Source: Halothiobacillus sp. (GTDB taxonomy: Bacteria; Pseudomonadota; Gammaproteobacteria; Halothiobacillales; Halothiobacillaceae). From it: a DNA stretch of 52,245 bases. Below the pieces are notes generated by a model, which was not told where the DNA came from, searched no databases, and was given only the letters and a program-made list of their open reading frames with translations. The DNA is taken from assembly GCA_024635755.1 (NCBI GenBank), contig JAGXIF010000038.1, positions 1 through 52,245 on the forward strand. Reading direction: 5' to 3'. Every line of letters starts with the position of its first letter. The stretch's first letter is position 1. Shown piece after piece: positions 41,325 through 52,105 of this stretch. The position numbers and the translations under genes are program-made.

Positions 41325-41900
41325 ATGCCCCGCAAGTTTTTTCGTCGACTGACACCCAACCGGAGCCGGATCGTCACCCAGCCGGTTCTCAAACCGGTGG
41401 CGCAGTTTCTCGGCGACCCGAACATCTGGCATCTAAACCGCCGCTCGGTCTCCGGCGGGGTGGCTCTGGGCCTGTTCCTCGCCTTCATCCCCCTGCCCGG
41501 CCAGATGCTGATCGCCGCCGTCTTCGCGATGGCCATGCGGGTGAATATCGCGCTCGCCGTGGCGATGGTGTGGGCCACCAATCCCATCACCATCCCGCCG
41601 TTGCTGTGGCTGGCGTATCAGATCGGCGCGATGCTCACCGGAGCGGCGCTGGCCCCGCCCACCGGCGAGATGAGCATCGGCTATGCCATGAGCCAATTGC
41701 CGGCCATCTGGTTGCCGCTGGGCGTGGGCTTGCTGACGCTGTCGTTCCTCAGTTCGCTGCTGGGTTTTGCCATCATCCGACTACTGTGGCGGCTGCACAT
41801 CTCGGCCCACAAGCGCCGCCGTCGGGCCCAGCGCTTCCAGCGTTTCCGCCAGCACCAGCGTGACCGCGACCAGGCGGACCAACACCAGGATCGACGCTAA
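41325..41900 (+). CDS. DUF2062 domain membrane protein
   Basis: 191 residues. SVSGGVALGLFLAFIPLPGQ and MLIAAVFAMAMRVNIALAVAMV with WATNPITIPPLLWLAYQIG are the DUF2062 signature. Three to four helices, then a strongly basic tail (HKRRRRAQRFQRFRQHQRDR). Function unknown. GAGG five bases before ATG 41325 supports that start; ATG 41301 is possible. Confidence 0.87.
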   Translation: MPRKFFRRLTPNRSRIVTQPVLKPVAQFLGDPNIWHLNRRSVSGGVALGLFLAFIPLPGQMLIAAVFAMAMRVNIALAVAMVWATNPITIPPLLWLAYQIGAMLTGAALAPPTGEMSIGYAMSQLPAIWLPLGVGLLTLSFLSSLLGFAIIRLLWRLHISAHKRRRRAQRFQRFRQHQRDRDQADQHQDRR

Positions 41901-41939
41901 ACCGCCCGGCCCACCACCGGCTCGGCCGCGCCCCGCTCT

Positions 41940-41950
41940 ACGTTATACTG
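41940..41950 (+). promoter_or_regulatory. Candidate metH promoter element ACGTTATACTG
   Basis: TATACT at 41944-41949, inside the same 11-mer seen before nudJ. It would give a 5' leader of about 60 bases that holds a CCGAACGTTCGG palindrome (41976-41987) within a CGGCC/GGCCG stem. No good -35. Confidence 0.5.
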
Positions 41951-42017
41951 CCGCCCACTTCATTCACCCCATCGGCCGAACGTTCGGTTTGGCCGTTTAG
42001 ATGACACCGTGCCGCTC

Positions 42018-45713
<3,696 letters not shown>

Positions 45714-45821
45714 GCCCCGTCACGCGTGGACCTGTCAGGCGGGAGTTGAGTTATTCCGCGGCCGAGCCGAGAATGACACACACGCGACGGGCGACTCACA
45801 TTCGAGCAAAATCGGCATCCA

Positions 45822-46601
45822 ATGGATCGGAACGTACCCCTGAAAATATTCGAGCAACCACTGAACGAACGGATACGGGCCTGCCTACGGCTCGACAACC
45901 TGTTCGCGCGCATCGACCACCACCTGCAAAACCCGTCGCGCAACGACACCCTCTGCACGGTTCTGCTGCTGCTCGAGGCGGCCGATGTGCTCTCGCGCAT
46001 CGATATCAAGCGCGAGCTGATCAAGGAACTCGAGCGCCAGCAGGGGCGCTTGATGGGCGTGCCCGACTCGCCCGGCGTCGACCGCGACAAGCTCAACGCC
46101 CTGCTCGACCAGCAGAACGGCTTGATCAAGGCGTTGCACGGCTACGCCAACCAGCCCGGGGCGCATCTCAAGAACCACGAACTGCTCAACGCGGTGCGCC
46201 AGCGGGCCTCCATCCCCGGGGCCCTGTGCGAGTTCGACACCCCCGGTCTGCACTACTGGCTGGGCCTGCCGGAAGCCGAACGTCGCGCGGACATCGACAC
46301 CTGGCTTGCGCCATTCGCCGACATCCGAGCCGCCAACGAGCTGGTGATCAACCTGATCCGCAACAGTGTCGATACCATGTCAGTGGTGGCCGAGGATGGT
46401 TTTCTCCAGCAGAGCATCGAGAGCGCGGCGCCCTACCAGATGCTGCGGGTCATGCTCGACGAGGATACCGACGCCTACCCGGAGATCAGTGCCGGCAAGC
46501 ACCGGTTTACCGTGCGCTTCATGACACTGGATCGCGACAACGGGCACCCACGGCAAATCCACGAGAACATCGAATTCCGGCTGGCCCTGTGCCGCCTGTG
46601 A
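45822..46601 (+). CDS. zapD: Cell division protein ZapD
   Basis: 259 residues (E. coli 247). KIFEQPLNERIRACLRLDNL with FARIDHHLQ, DVLSRIDIKRELIKELERQ, PFADIRAANELVINLIRNS and the C-terminal HENIEFRLALCRL match ZapD. ZapD crosslinks FtsZ filaments and promotes the Z-ring in the cytoplasm. Usually zapD lies near coaE and yacG; here it is 37 bases upstream of minC on the same strand. The binding site is weak, so the start could be slightly different. Confidence 0.93.
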   Translation: MDRNVPLKIFEQPLNERIRACLRLDNLFARIDHHLQNPSRNDTLCTVLLLLEAADVLSRIDIKRELIKELERQQGRLMGVPDSPGVDRDKLNALLDQQNGLIKALHGYANQPGAHLKNHELLNAVRQRASIPGALCEFDTPGLHYWLGLPEAERRADIDTWLAPFADIRAANELVINLIRNSVDTMSVVAEDGFLQQSIESAAPYQMLRVMLDEDTDAYPEISAGKHRFTVRFMTLDRDNGHPRQIHENIEFRLALCRL

Positions 46602-46638
46602 TCGGCTAACACCTTCAGGACGAGAACCAGGCAACCCC

Positions 46639-47418
46639 ATGACGCTTTCCACGCGCCCCGCCAGCAAGAACAGCGCCCCGGCGCTCGACATCGACCAGCA
46701 GCCGCTCGAGATCACCCACGTGCGGCTCCACGAGACCCACCTGCTCAAGCTGACCCGCAGCCTGAGCGAACGCTTCGGCAACCCGGGTGTCAGCGACGAC
46801 CGCGAACCCTGCGTGATCGACCTGTCCGCGATCGAGGACAGTGGCAAGTGGATCGACTTCCCAGCGCTGGTCAGCCTGTTGCGCAACTATCGTCTTGAGC
46901 CAGTGGGCGTGGTCCACGGCAACGAGCAGCAGAAGACCCAAGCTCGCGGGGCCGACTTGCCGATGTTCAGCGGCCAGCCGGCCGCCAACCGCTCGCCGGC
47001 ACCGCCGCCCCCGGAGGAGCCGACAACGCGGACTGAACCGGAACCCGAACCGGCACCTCAGCCCGAGGCCCCGCCCGCAGCGCCCATCGCGCCGATGGTA
47101 TTGCGCCACCCGGTGCGCTCGGGCACCGAACTCTACGCCCACGGCCAGGACATGGTGGTGATGAACACCGTTGGTGCCGGTGCGCGTGTGGTTGCCGATG
47201 GCTCGATCTACATCCACGGCACGCTCAAGGGCACGGCGGCGGCCGGGGCCAACGGCATGGCCGATGCGCGCATTTTCTGCGAACAGTTCGAACCGGAAAT
47301 CATCGCCATCTGCGGCACGTTCCTCGACGGCGAGCAACTCGCCCGCCACCCGGCCTGGGGCAAGCGGGTGGTGGTCGAACTCGAAGACGGCCAGTTAGTG
47401 GTACACAGTTTCGACTGA
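46639..47418 (+). CDS. minC: Septum site-determining protein MinC
   Basis: 259 residues. N-terminal FtsZ-inhibiting domain (ending about residue 110), a Pro/Glu-rich linker of about 35 residues (PAPPPPEEPTTRTEPEPEPA), and the C-terminal beta-helix: HPVRSGTELYAHGQDMVVMN, GARVVADGSIYIHGTLKGTA, ADARIFCEQFEPEIIAI. With MinD it blocks FtsZ rings at the poles. Second gene of the apparent zapD-minCDE unit. Confidence 0.97.
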   Translation: MTLSTRPASKNSAPALDIDQQPLEITHVRLHETHLLKLTRSLSERFGNPGVSDDREPCVIDLSAIEDSGKWIDFPALVSLLRNYRLEPVGVVHGNEQQKTQARGADLPMFSGQPAANRSPAPPPPEEPTTRTEPEPEPAPQPEAPPAAPIAPMVLRHPVRSGTELYAHGQDMVVMNTVGAGARVVADGSIYIHGTLKGTAAAGANGMADARIFCEQFEPEIIAICGTFLDGEQLARHPAWGKRVVVELEDGQLVVHSFD

Positions 47419-47496
47419 GTGATGATCGAGTAATCAAGGGATCGTTGGGAATGCCGGTGCTTTGTGGCACAGTCCGGCCCACCAAACGACCGCAGC

Positions 47497-47520
47497 CCCG
47501 GCGGGCAGGAGCCCGTCGGG
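47497..47520 (+). promoter_or_regulatory. Strong hairpin between minC and minD
   Basis: CCCGGCGGGC-AGGA-GCCCGTCGGG is a 10-bp stem with one G-T pair and a 4-base loop, about 80 bases after minC and 43 before minD. No U-run follows. It may set the minC:minD ratio through mRNA processing. Confidence 0.6.
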
Positions 47521-47563
47521 TGAGACAAGCGTCAACAATATTTCGCGATTAGGGAGACAATCC

Positions 47564-48379
47564 GTGTCCAAAGTCCTGGTGGTAACCTCCGGCAAGGGCG
47601 GCGTTGGCAAGACGACGACCAGCGCCGCCATTTCGAGCGGCCTGGCCATGGCCGGCAAGAAGACCGTGGTGATCGACTTCGATGTCGGCCTGCGCAACCT
47701 TGACCTGATCATGGGCGTCGAGCGCCGCGTGGTCTACGACATCGTTAACGTCATCCAGGGCGAGGCGGGCCTCAACCAGGCCCTGATCCGCCACAAGGAG
47801 GTCGACAACCTCTACGTCCTGCCCGCCTCGCAGACCAAGGACAAGGAGGCACTCACCGAAGAGGGCGTCGGCGAGGTCCTCGACAAGCTACGGGAAGAAG
47901 GCTTCGAGTACATCGTCTGCGACTCGCCGGCCGGTATCGAGCGCGGCGCGCAATTGGCGATGTACTACGCCGACGAGGCCATCGTCGTCTCCAACCCCGA
48001 AATCTCCTCGGTGCGCGATTCCGACCGGATGCTGGGCATCCTGGCGAGCAAGTCGCGCCGGGCCAAGGATGGCGACACCGCCATCCGCGAGCATCTGCTG
48101 ATCACGCGCTATGCCCCCGCACGCGTGGGCACCGGTGACATGCTCTCGGTGGAGGACATGCTGGAAATCCTGGCGGTGCCGCTGCTGGGTGTCATCCCAG
48201 AATCCGGCGCCGTGCTCCAGGCATCCAATGCCGGGCGGCCGGTCATCCTGGACGAGAACACCGACGCGGGTCAGGCCTATGCCGACGCCGTGGCACGATT
48301 GCTGGGCGAAGACCGCCCGATGCGTTTCATCGAGACCGAGAAGAAGTCCCTCCTGGGTCGTCTTTTCAGCCGGAGTTAA
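47564..48379 (+). CDS. minD: Septum site-determining ATPase MinD
   Basis: 271 residues (E. coli 270). Deviant Walker A VVTSGKGGVGKTTTSAA (Lys11 and Lys16), switch DFDVGLRNLDLIMG, CDSPAGIERGAQLAM, and a C-terminal amphipathic helix KKSLLGRLFSRS for membrane binding. It recruits MinC and oscillates with MinE. The start is GTG 47564 with AGGGAG seven to eight bases upstream; the longer frame from 47462 is not used. Confidence 0.98.
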   Translation: MSKVLVVTSGKGGVGKTTTSAAISSGLAMAGKKTVVIDFDVGLRNLDLIMGVERRVVYDIVNVIQGEAGLNQALIRHKEVDNLYVLPASQTKDKEALTEEGVGEVLDKLREEGFEYIVCDSPAGIERGAQLAMYYADEAIVVSNPEISSVRDSDRMLGILASKSRRAKDGDTAIREHLLITRYAPARVGTGDMLSVEDMLEILAVPLLGVIPESGAVLQASNAGRPVILDENTDAGQAYADAVARLLGEDRPMRFIETEKKSLLGRLFSRS

Positions 48380-48382
48380 GCC

Positions 48383-48667
48383 ATGGGACTGCTGGATATC
48401 TTTCGTTCCCGTCCGCAGGGACCCTCCGCCAAGATGGCCAAGGAGCGCCTGCAGATCCTGATCGCGCACGAGCGCGCCTCGGGTCAGCACGGCGCCCCGC
48501 ACTACCTGCCGGCAATGCAGCAGGAAATCCTCGAGGTAATCCGCAAGTACGTCCATGTCGAGGACGACGCGGTGAAGTTCGAGGTCGAGCACAACGAACA
48601 GTTCGAACTGTTCGAGCTCAACATCACCCTGCCGGAAAAGGGAGAGGCCTCGCGCCAGTCGGACTGA
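48383..48667 (+). CDS. minE: Cell division topological specificity factor MinE
   Basis: 94 residues. MGLLDIFRSR is the membrane-targeting start, SAKMAKERLQILIAHERASG the MinD-binding helix, and YLPAMQQEILEVIRKYVHVE the dimer part. It stimulates the MinD ATPase. Three bases after minD. Confidence 0.97.
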   Translation: MGLLDIFRSRPQGPSAKMAKERLQILIAHERASGQHGAPHYLPAMQQEILEVIRKYVHVEDDAVKFEVEHNEQFELFELNITLPEKGEASRQSD

Positions 48668-48787
48668 CCCGGTCCGGGTGCTCCGACGGGCGGCATGATG
48701 CCGTCCCCCCTGTTCCACGGCCCCGCTTGCCGATCGCGGTTATGGGCACAGAAAAACATCTGTTAGCGCGAAGGCGAAATACTCGCT

Positions 48788-48820
48788 AAGGTGCCGTTTT
48801 CCCGACGAAAACGGTGCTTT
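48788..48820 (+). terminator. Long hairpin between minE and the YeeE gene
   Basis: CCGTTTTC-ccgac-GAAAACGG extends to 14 bp with wobble pairs and ends in TTT. It could terminate minCDE. It stops only five bases before the ATG at 48826, and a TTAGCG/CGCTAA pair (48763-48789) overlaps its left foot, so a regulatory leader is also possible. Confidence 0.6.
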
Positions 48821-48825
48821 CGGCG

Positions 48826-49347
48826 ATGACTGATGCGCTCTCCAGCCTCTGGGCTGCCTTTTTCAATCCCCTCTGGACGCCGGTACTGGTCGGTGCGCTC
48901 ATCGCGCTGCTCGCCTTCGCGCAGCGCTGGCTGGCCGATCAGCCGCTCTCCTGCTCGACCGGTTTTGCCTGCCTTGCCCAGGACATCACGCCCGGCACAC
49001 GCCGCGACCGAGAAAGCGATTGGCGGGTTGTGTTTCTGCTGGGCATCGTTCTCGGCGGCCTGCTGGCCGCATTGAGCGATGGGTCCCCGGCCTGGCAGGG
49101 CACCGCGGCCGAGTTCGGTCGCTTCTACACGGCCTTGGTACCCGACTCTGCCTGGGGCGCCGCCCTCTGGTGGATTGGCGGCGGCCTCCTCATCGGCCTG
49201 GGGGCGCGCCTCGCCGGTGGCTGCACCTCGGGGCACACCATTGCCGGCGTGGCCATGGGCGCGCCGGCCAGTCTCGTGGCCTCGGCGGTCTTTTTTGCCG
49301 TCGCCGTGGGCACCGCCCAACTCGCCGCCTGGGCGATGGGGGTCTGA
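48826..49347 (+). CDS. YeeE/YedE family sulfur transporter, first half
   Basis: 173 residues, about four helices. CSTGFACLAQDI near residue 50 and LGARLAGGCTSGHTIAGVAM near 130 carry the conserved cysteines of the YeeE/TsuA family, which moves thiosulfate or other sulfur compounds by a cysteine relay. The partner gene follows by three bases. The start is uncertain: GTG 48814 is in frame, and no clear binding site precedes 48826. Confidence 0.85.
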   Translation: MTDALSSLWAAFFNPLWTPVLVGALIALLAFAQRWLADQPLSCSTGFACLAQDITPGTRRDRESDWRVVFLLGIVLGGLLAALSDGSPAWQGTAAEFGRFYTALVPDSAWGAALWWIGGGLLIGLGARLAGGCTSGHTIAGVAMGAPASLVASAVFFAVAVGTAQLAAWAMGV

Positions 49348-49350
49348 ACG

Positions 49351-49776
49351 ATGATCAACCGCAAGAACGTCCTGTTCCTCGCCTTCGGCATCGGTTTTGG
49401 TTTCCTGCTCAGTCGCGCCGGGGCCACCAGCCCGGCGATCATCAGCGAATTGCTGCTGTTCGACGACCTGCGGCTGCTCTGGGTGATCGCCACCGCGGTG
49501 ATGGTCGGCGGCCTGCTCACCTGGCTGGCGTGGCGGTTCGGCTGGCGCGCCCGGAACACCGGCAAGCCGATCTCGATCCAGCACAAACCCTTCAAGCGTG
49601 GCCTGATCGCCGGCTCGGTGTTGTTCGGTCTGGGATGGGCGGCCACCGGGGTTTGCCCGGGGACGGCCCTGGCCATGATCGGCGAAGGCAAGGGCTTCGC
49701 CGTATGGGTGGGCCTCGGCATCGTGGCCGGCTCGGGCCTGGGTAGCTGGGTGAACCAGCGCCTCACGCGAGACTGA
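49351..49776 (+). CDS. YeeE/YedE family sulfur transporter, second half (DUF6691 type)
   Basis: 141 residues. NVLFLAFGIGFGFLLSRAGA and KRGLIAGSVLFGLGWAATG with the cysteine in VCPGTALAMIGEGKG are the second-half motifs of the two-gene PmpA/PmpB-like arrangement. Together the two halves have the helices of one full-length YeeE. Inner membrane. Likely expressed as a pair. Confidence 0.86.
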   Translation: MINRKNVLFLAFGIGFGFLLSRAGATSPAIISELLLFDDLRLLWVIATAVMVGGLLTWLAWRFGWRARNTGKPISIQHKPFKRGLIAGSVLFGLGWAATGVCPGTALAMIGEGKGFAVWVGLGIVAGSGLGSWVNQRLTRD

Positions 49777-49789
49777 GGGCGCGCCCTCT

Positions 49790-50461
49790 TTAGCCAGCGA
49801 GGTGCTGGCGCGCGTACCAACCGTTCTGCTTTCTCAGCATCATGGGGAACAGCTCGTCGAAGCCATCGGGCAGCGACGCTCGCACCACCGGCTCCTCCAC
49901 CAATCGTTCGGCCCAGCGCTTGACCGTCGGCACGGTGTTCCAGTCGAGAATGGGCTCGGGCAACGCGAACAGGCGCTGGAACAACGGGGCGAACGCGGCA
50001 TCCACCAGCGAGAGCCTGGCACCGGTGAAGAAGGGTGAGGGTGCCGGCGGGGCCTTGGCCAGTTGCCGCTCGAGATGACCGAACAGCTTCGCCAGCTCGT
50101 CGCGCTTGGCCGTGCTGCCCGGCTCCTCGGGTGCCGTGATCGACCCGAACATGGCGAAGATCGCGGCCGAACCCAGCTCGATCCAGGCACGCTGCTGGGC
50201 ACGCTCGAGCGGATCGGATGCCAACATGCGATCGCCACAGGACTCGTCGAGGAACTCGTTGATCACCGCGGACTCGAACAGCACCGCATCATCGACCTTG
50301 AGCACCGGCACCTTGCCCAGCGGCGAGAGTTCACCGAACCACTCCGGCGGATCGTCAAGCTGGATGAAGGTGGTATCGAACGGCACCTCCTTGTGCCGCA
50401 AGGTGATCACCGAGCGCTGGACGAACGGGCAGAGCTTGAAGCTGATCAGTTCGAGTTGCAT
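49790..50461 (-). CDS. Glutathione S-transferase family protein
   Basis: 223 residues. Thioredoxin-fold N-terminus: ISFKLCPFVQRSVITLRHKE (Cys11), PEWFGELSPLGKVPVLKVDD with the cis-Pro, FESAVINEFLDE with the glutathione-contact Glu-Ser. Helical C-terminal domain with ARLSLVDAAFAPLFQRLFAL. Substrate unknown. GGAGG four bases before ATG 50461 fixes the start. Convergent with the YeeE pair. Confidence 0.9.
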   Translation of the reverse strand: MQLELISFKLCPFVQRSVITLRHKEVPFDTTFIQLDDPPEWFGELSPLGKVPVLKVDDAVLFESAVINEFLDESCGDRMLASDPLERAQQRAWIELGSAAIFAMFGSITAPEEPGSTAKRDELAKLFGHLERQLAKAPPAPSPFFTGARLSLVDAAFAPLFQRLFALPEPILDWNTVPTVKRWAERLVEEPVVRASLPDGFDELFPMMLRKQNGWYARQHLAG

Positions 50462-50560
50462 GATGCCTCCACATCGAGATGAATCAATACGCCCGGCCAT
50501 GGCCGGGCGTCGACTCCCGACAGCTTAGCCCAACGACCGCCCCCATCGCAGCCGAGCCTA

Positions 50561-50992
50561 GTGAAAAAACGCCCTTCCCAATCGACTCGATCCACCGAAC
50601 CGGCCGATCGCCACGAAAGCCAGCGCCTCGACACCTGGCTGTGGGCCGCCCGCTTCTTCAAGACCCGCCAACTCGCCTCCACGGCAATCGACGGCGGCAA
50701 GATCGAGCTCAATGGCCAGTCGGTGAACAAGCGCGGCAAGCCCGTCCGGCCCGGAGACCGATTGACCATCAGCAAGGGCGGAATGCGCTTCGTGGTGGAC
50801 GTCGAAGGATTGAACCAGAAACGCGGGCCGGCGGTGGAGGCCGAACGGCTGTACCGCGAGACGGCCGAAAGCATCGAGCAACGTCGACTGGTGGCCGAAC
50901 AGCAACGCGCCGAACGCGAACTCAACCCGCACCACAAGCCGGCCAAGCAGGCGCGTGCGCTGCTACGCGCCTTGCGGGGCAAGTCCTTCTAA
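50561..50992 (+). CDS. hslR: Ribosome-associated heat-shock protein Hsp15 (HslR), S4 domain
   Basis: 143 residues. RLDTWLWAARFFKTRQLAST and IDGGKIELNGQSVNKRGKPV form the S4 RNA-binding domain, and the basic C-terminal helix ends in HHKPAKQARALLRALRGKSF. Hsp15 binds free 50S subunits with a stalled nascent chain. The start is GTG 50561. Confidence 0.92.
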   Translation: MKKRPSQSTRSTEPADRHESQRLDTWLWAARFFKTRQLASTAIDGGKIELNGQSVNKRGKPVRPGDRLTISKGGMRFVVDVEGLNQKRGPAVEAERLYRETAESIEQRRLVAEQQRAERELNPHHKPAKQARALLRALRGKSF

Positions 50993-51082
50993 ACCGCGAC
51001 TGCCCGTCTCCCTGCATCACTGCTTTCGGGCCCAATGGACAATTCCACCCGCAAGCGGGCATTAATCCCCCGTTCCCTTGCC

Positions 51083-51088
51083 TATACT
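51083..51088 (+). promoter_or_regulatory. Candidate -10 box of the nitroreductase gene
   Basis: TATACT lies 37 bases before the ATG at 51126. A GGAGG sequence just before the ATG would serve as its ribosome-binding site. No good -35. Confidence 0.45.
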
Positions 51089-51125
51089 CCCGCGGTCACA
51101 TGGAAACCCGAATCGGAGGATAGGC

Positions 51126-51728
51126 ATGCAAGTCACCGAGGCCATCGAAAGCCGCCGCGCGATCAAGTCATTCGACCCCGAGCATCGCCTGGGCGAAGCG
51201 GAGCAGGATCGCCTGATCGAACTGGCGATGCGCTCGCCCACCGCCTTCAACCTGCAGCACTGGCGCTTCGTGGTGGTACGTGATCCGGCCAAGCGCCAAG
51301 CGATTCGCGAGGTGGCCTGGGACCAGTCCCAGGTCACCGATGCCTCCATGCTGGTGATCCTCTGCGGGCGCCGCGACGTCTGGGCACACGACGTCGAGCG
51401 CGTCTGGAAAAACGCCCCGGAGAACATCCGCGAGATGATGGCCGGCGCCATCGATGCCTACTACCGCGACTTGCCACAGGTCGAACGGGACGAGGTCATG
51501 CGCAGTTGCGGCATCGCCGGGCAGACGCTGATGCTCGCCGCCCGAGAGATGGGGCTGGACTCCTGCCCCATGGACGGCTTCGACTACGAGGCGGTCGGGC
51601 GATTGATCAACCTGCCCGACAATCACCTGATCTCCTTCATGGTGGCGATCGGCAAGAAGGCCGACGAAGTCTGGCCGCGCCCCGGGCAACTGCCCCTTGA
51701 CGAAGTCAGGCAGGTGGACGCATTCTGA
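51126..51728 (+). CDS. Nitroreductase family protein
   Basis: 200 residues. IESRRAIKSFDPEHRLGEAE with the FMN-phosphate arginines, LIELAMRSPTAFNLQHWRFV with the Pro-Thr-x-Phe-Asn-Leu-Gln motif, and AREMGLDSCPMDGFDYEAV are family marks. FMN-dependent NAD(P)H oxidoreductase; substrate unknown. GGAGG upstream of ATG 51126. Confidence 0.92.
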   Translation: MQVTEAIESRRAIKSFDPEHRLGEAEQDRLIELAMRSPTAFNLQHWRFVVVRDPAKRQAIREVAWDQSQVTDASMLVILCGRRDVWAHDVERVWKNAPENIREMMAGAIDAYYRDLPQVERDEVMRSCGIAGQTLMLAAREMGLDSCPMDGFDYEAVGRLINLPDNHLISFMVAIGKKADEVWPRPGQLPLDEVRQVDAF

Positions 51729-51855
51729 ACTTACCGACGCCGAGGGGTTCCAAGGAGGAGTGCGTGGGCTGGCACCGGTCAGGCTGTGCACTCGATTTTC
51801 AATACCGACACTAAAAATGTGCCGGAAAGACCGGCACGACAAGGAGAGCAAACCG

Positions 51856-52071
51856 ATGAAAGCACGTAATGCAATGATCGCCCTGATGATGGCACTGGGC
51901 CTGACGGTTGCCGGCTGCGCCGACGAAGATAAAGGCCCGGCCGAAGAGGCTGGCGAGCAGATCGACGAAACCGTGGAAGCAGCCGGTGAGGCGGTCGATG
52001 AGGCGGTCGATGAGGCGGGCGACGAAATCGACGAGATGGGCGACGAAGCCGACGAAGAAAACAACTACTGA
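51856..52071 (+). CDS. Small acidic lipoprotein, Glu/Asp heptad-like repeats
   Basis: 71 residues. Signal peptide with lipobox LTVAGC, the lipid-bearing Cys at residue 21. The mature 50 residues are almost all Glu, Asp, Ala and Gly in EAxDEA-type repeats, predicted helical or disordered. No family is recognised; short acidic lipoproteins of this kind occur in many gammaproteobacteria. AAGGAG before ATG 51856 is a strong ribosome-binding site. A 12-bp tandem repeat lies inside. Confidence 0.75.
   Translation: MKARNAMIALMMALGLTVAGCADEDKGPAEEAGEQIDETVEAAGEAVDEAVDEAGDEIDEMGDEADEENNY
51988..52018 (+). repeat. Tandem 12-bp repeat inside the lipoprotein gene
   Basis: GAGGCGGTCGAT occurs at 51988-51999 and 52000-52011, then GAGGCGG starts a third copy. 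It encodes EAVD twice. Being 12 bp, gains and losses keep the frame. Confidence 0.8.
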
Positions 52072-52089
52072 TCGGCACGCACGCCCCGA

Positions 52090-52105
52090 CGAAAAAGCCC
52101 CGGCA
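52090..52105 (+). terminator. Left arm of a terminator, apparently cut by the IS3 element
   Basis: CGAAAAAGCCCCGGC directly follows the lipoprotein gene and looks like the left arm of a terminator (compare AAAAAGGCGG at 18158). The expected GCCGGGGCTTTTT arm is missing, replaced by the IS end. Confidence 0.45.

Noticed and set aside
41901..42017. SAM, SAH or cobalamin riboswitch before metH
   Set aside because: The leader is only about 60-70 bases and none of the conserved cores of these riboswitches is present.
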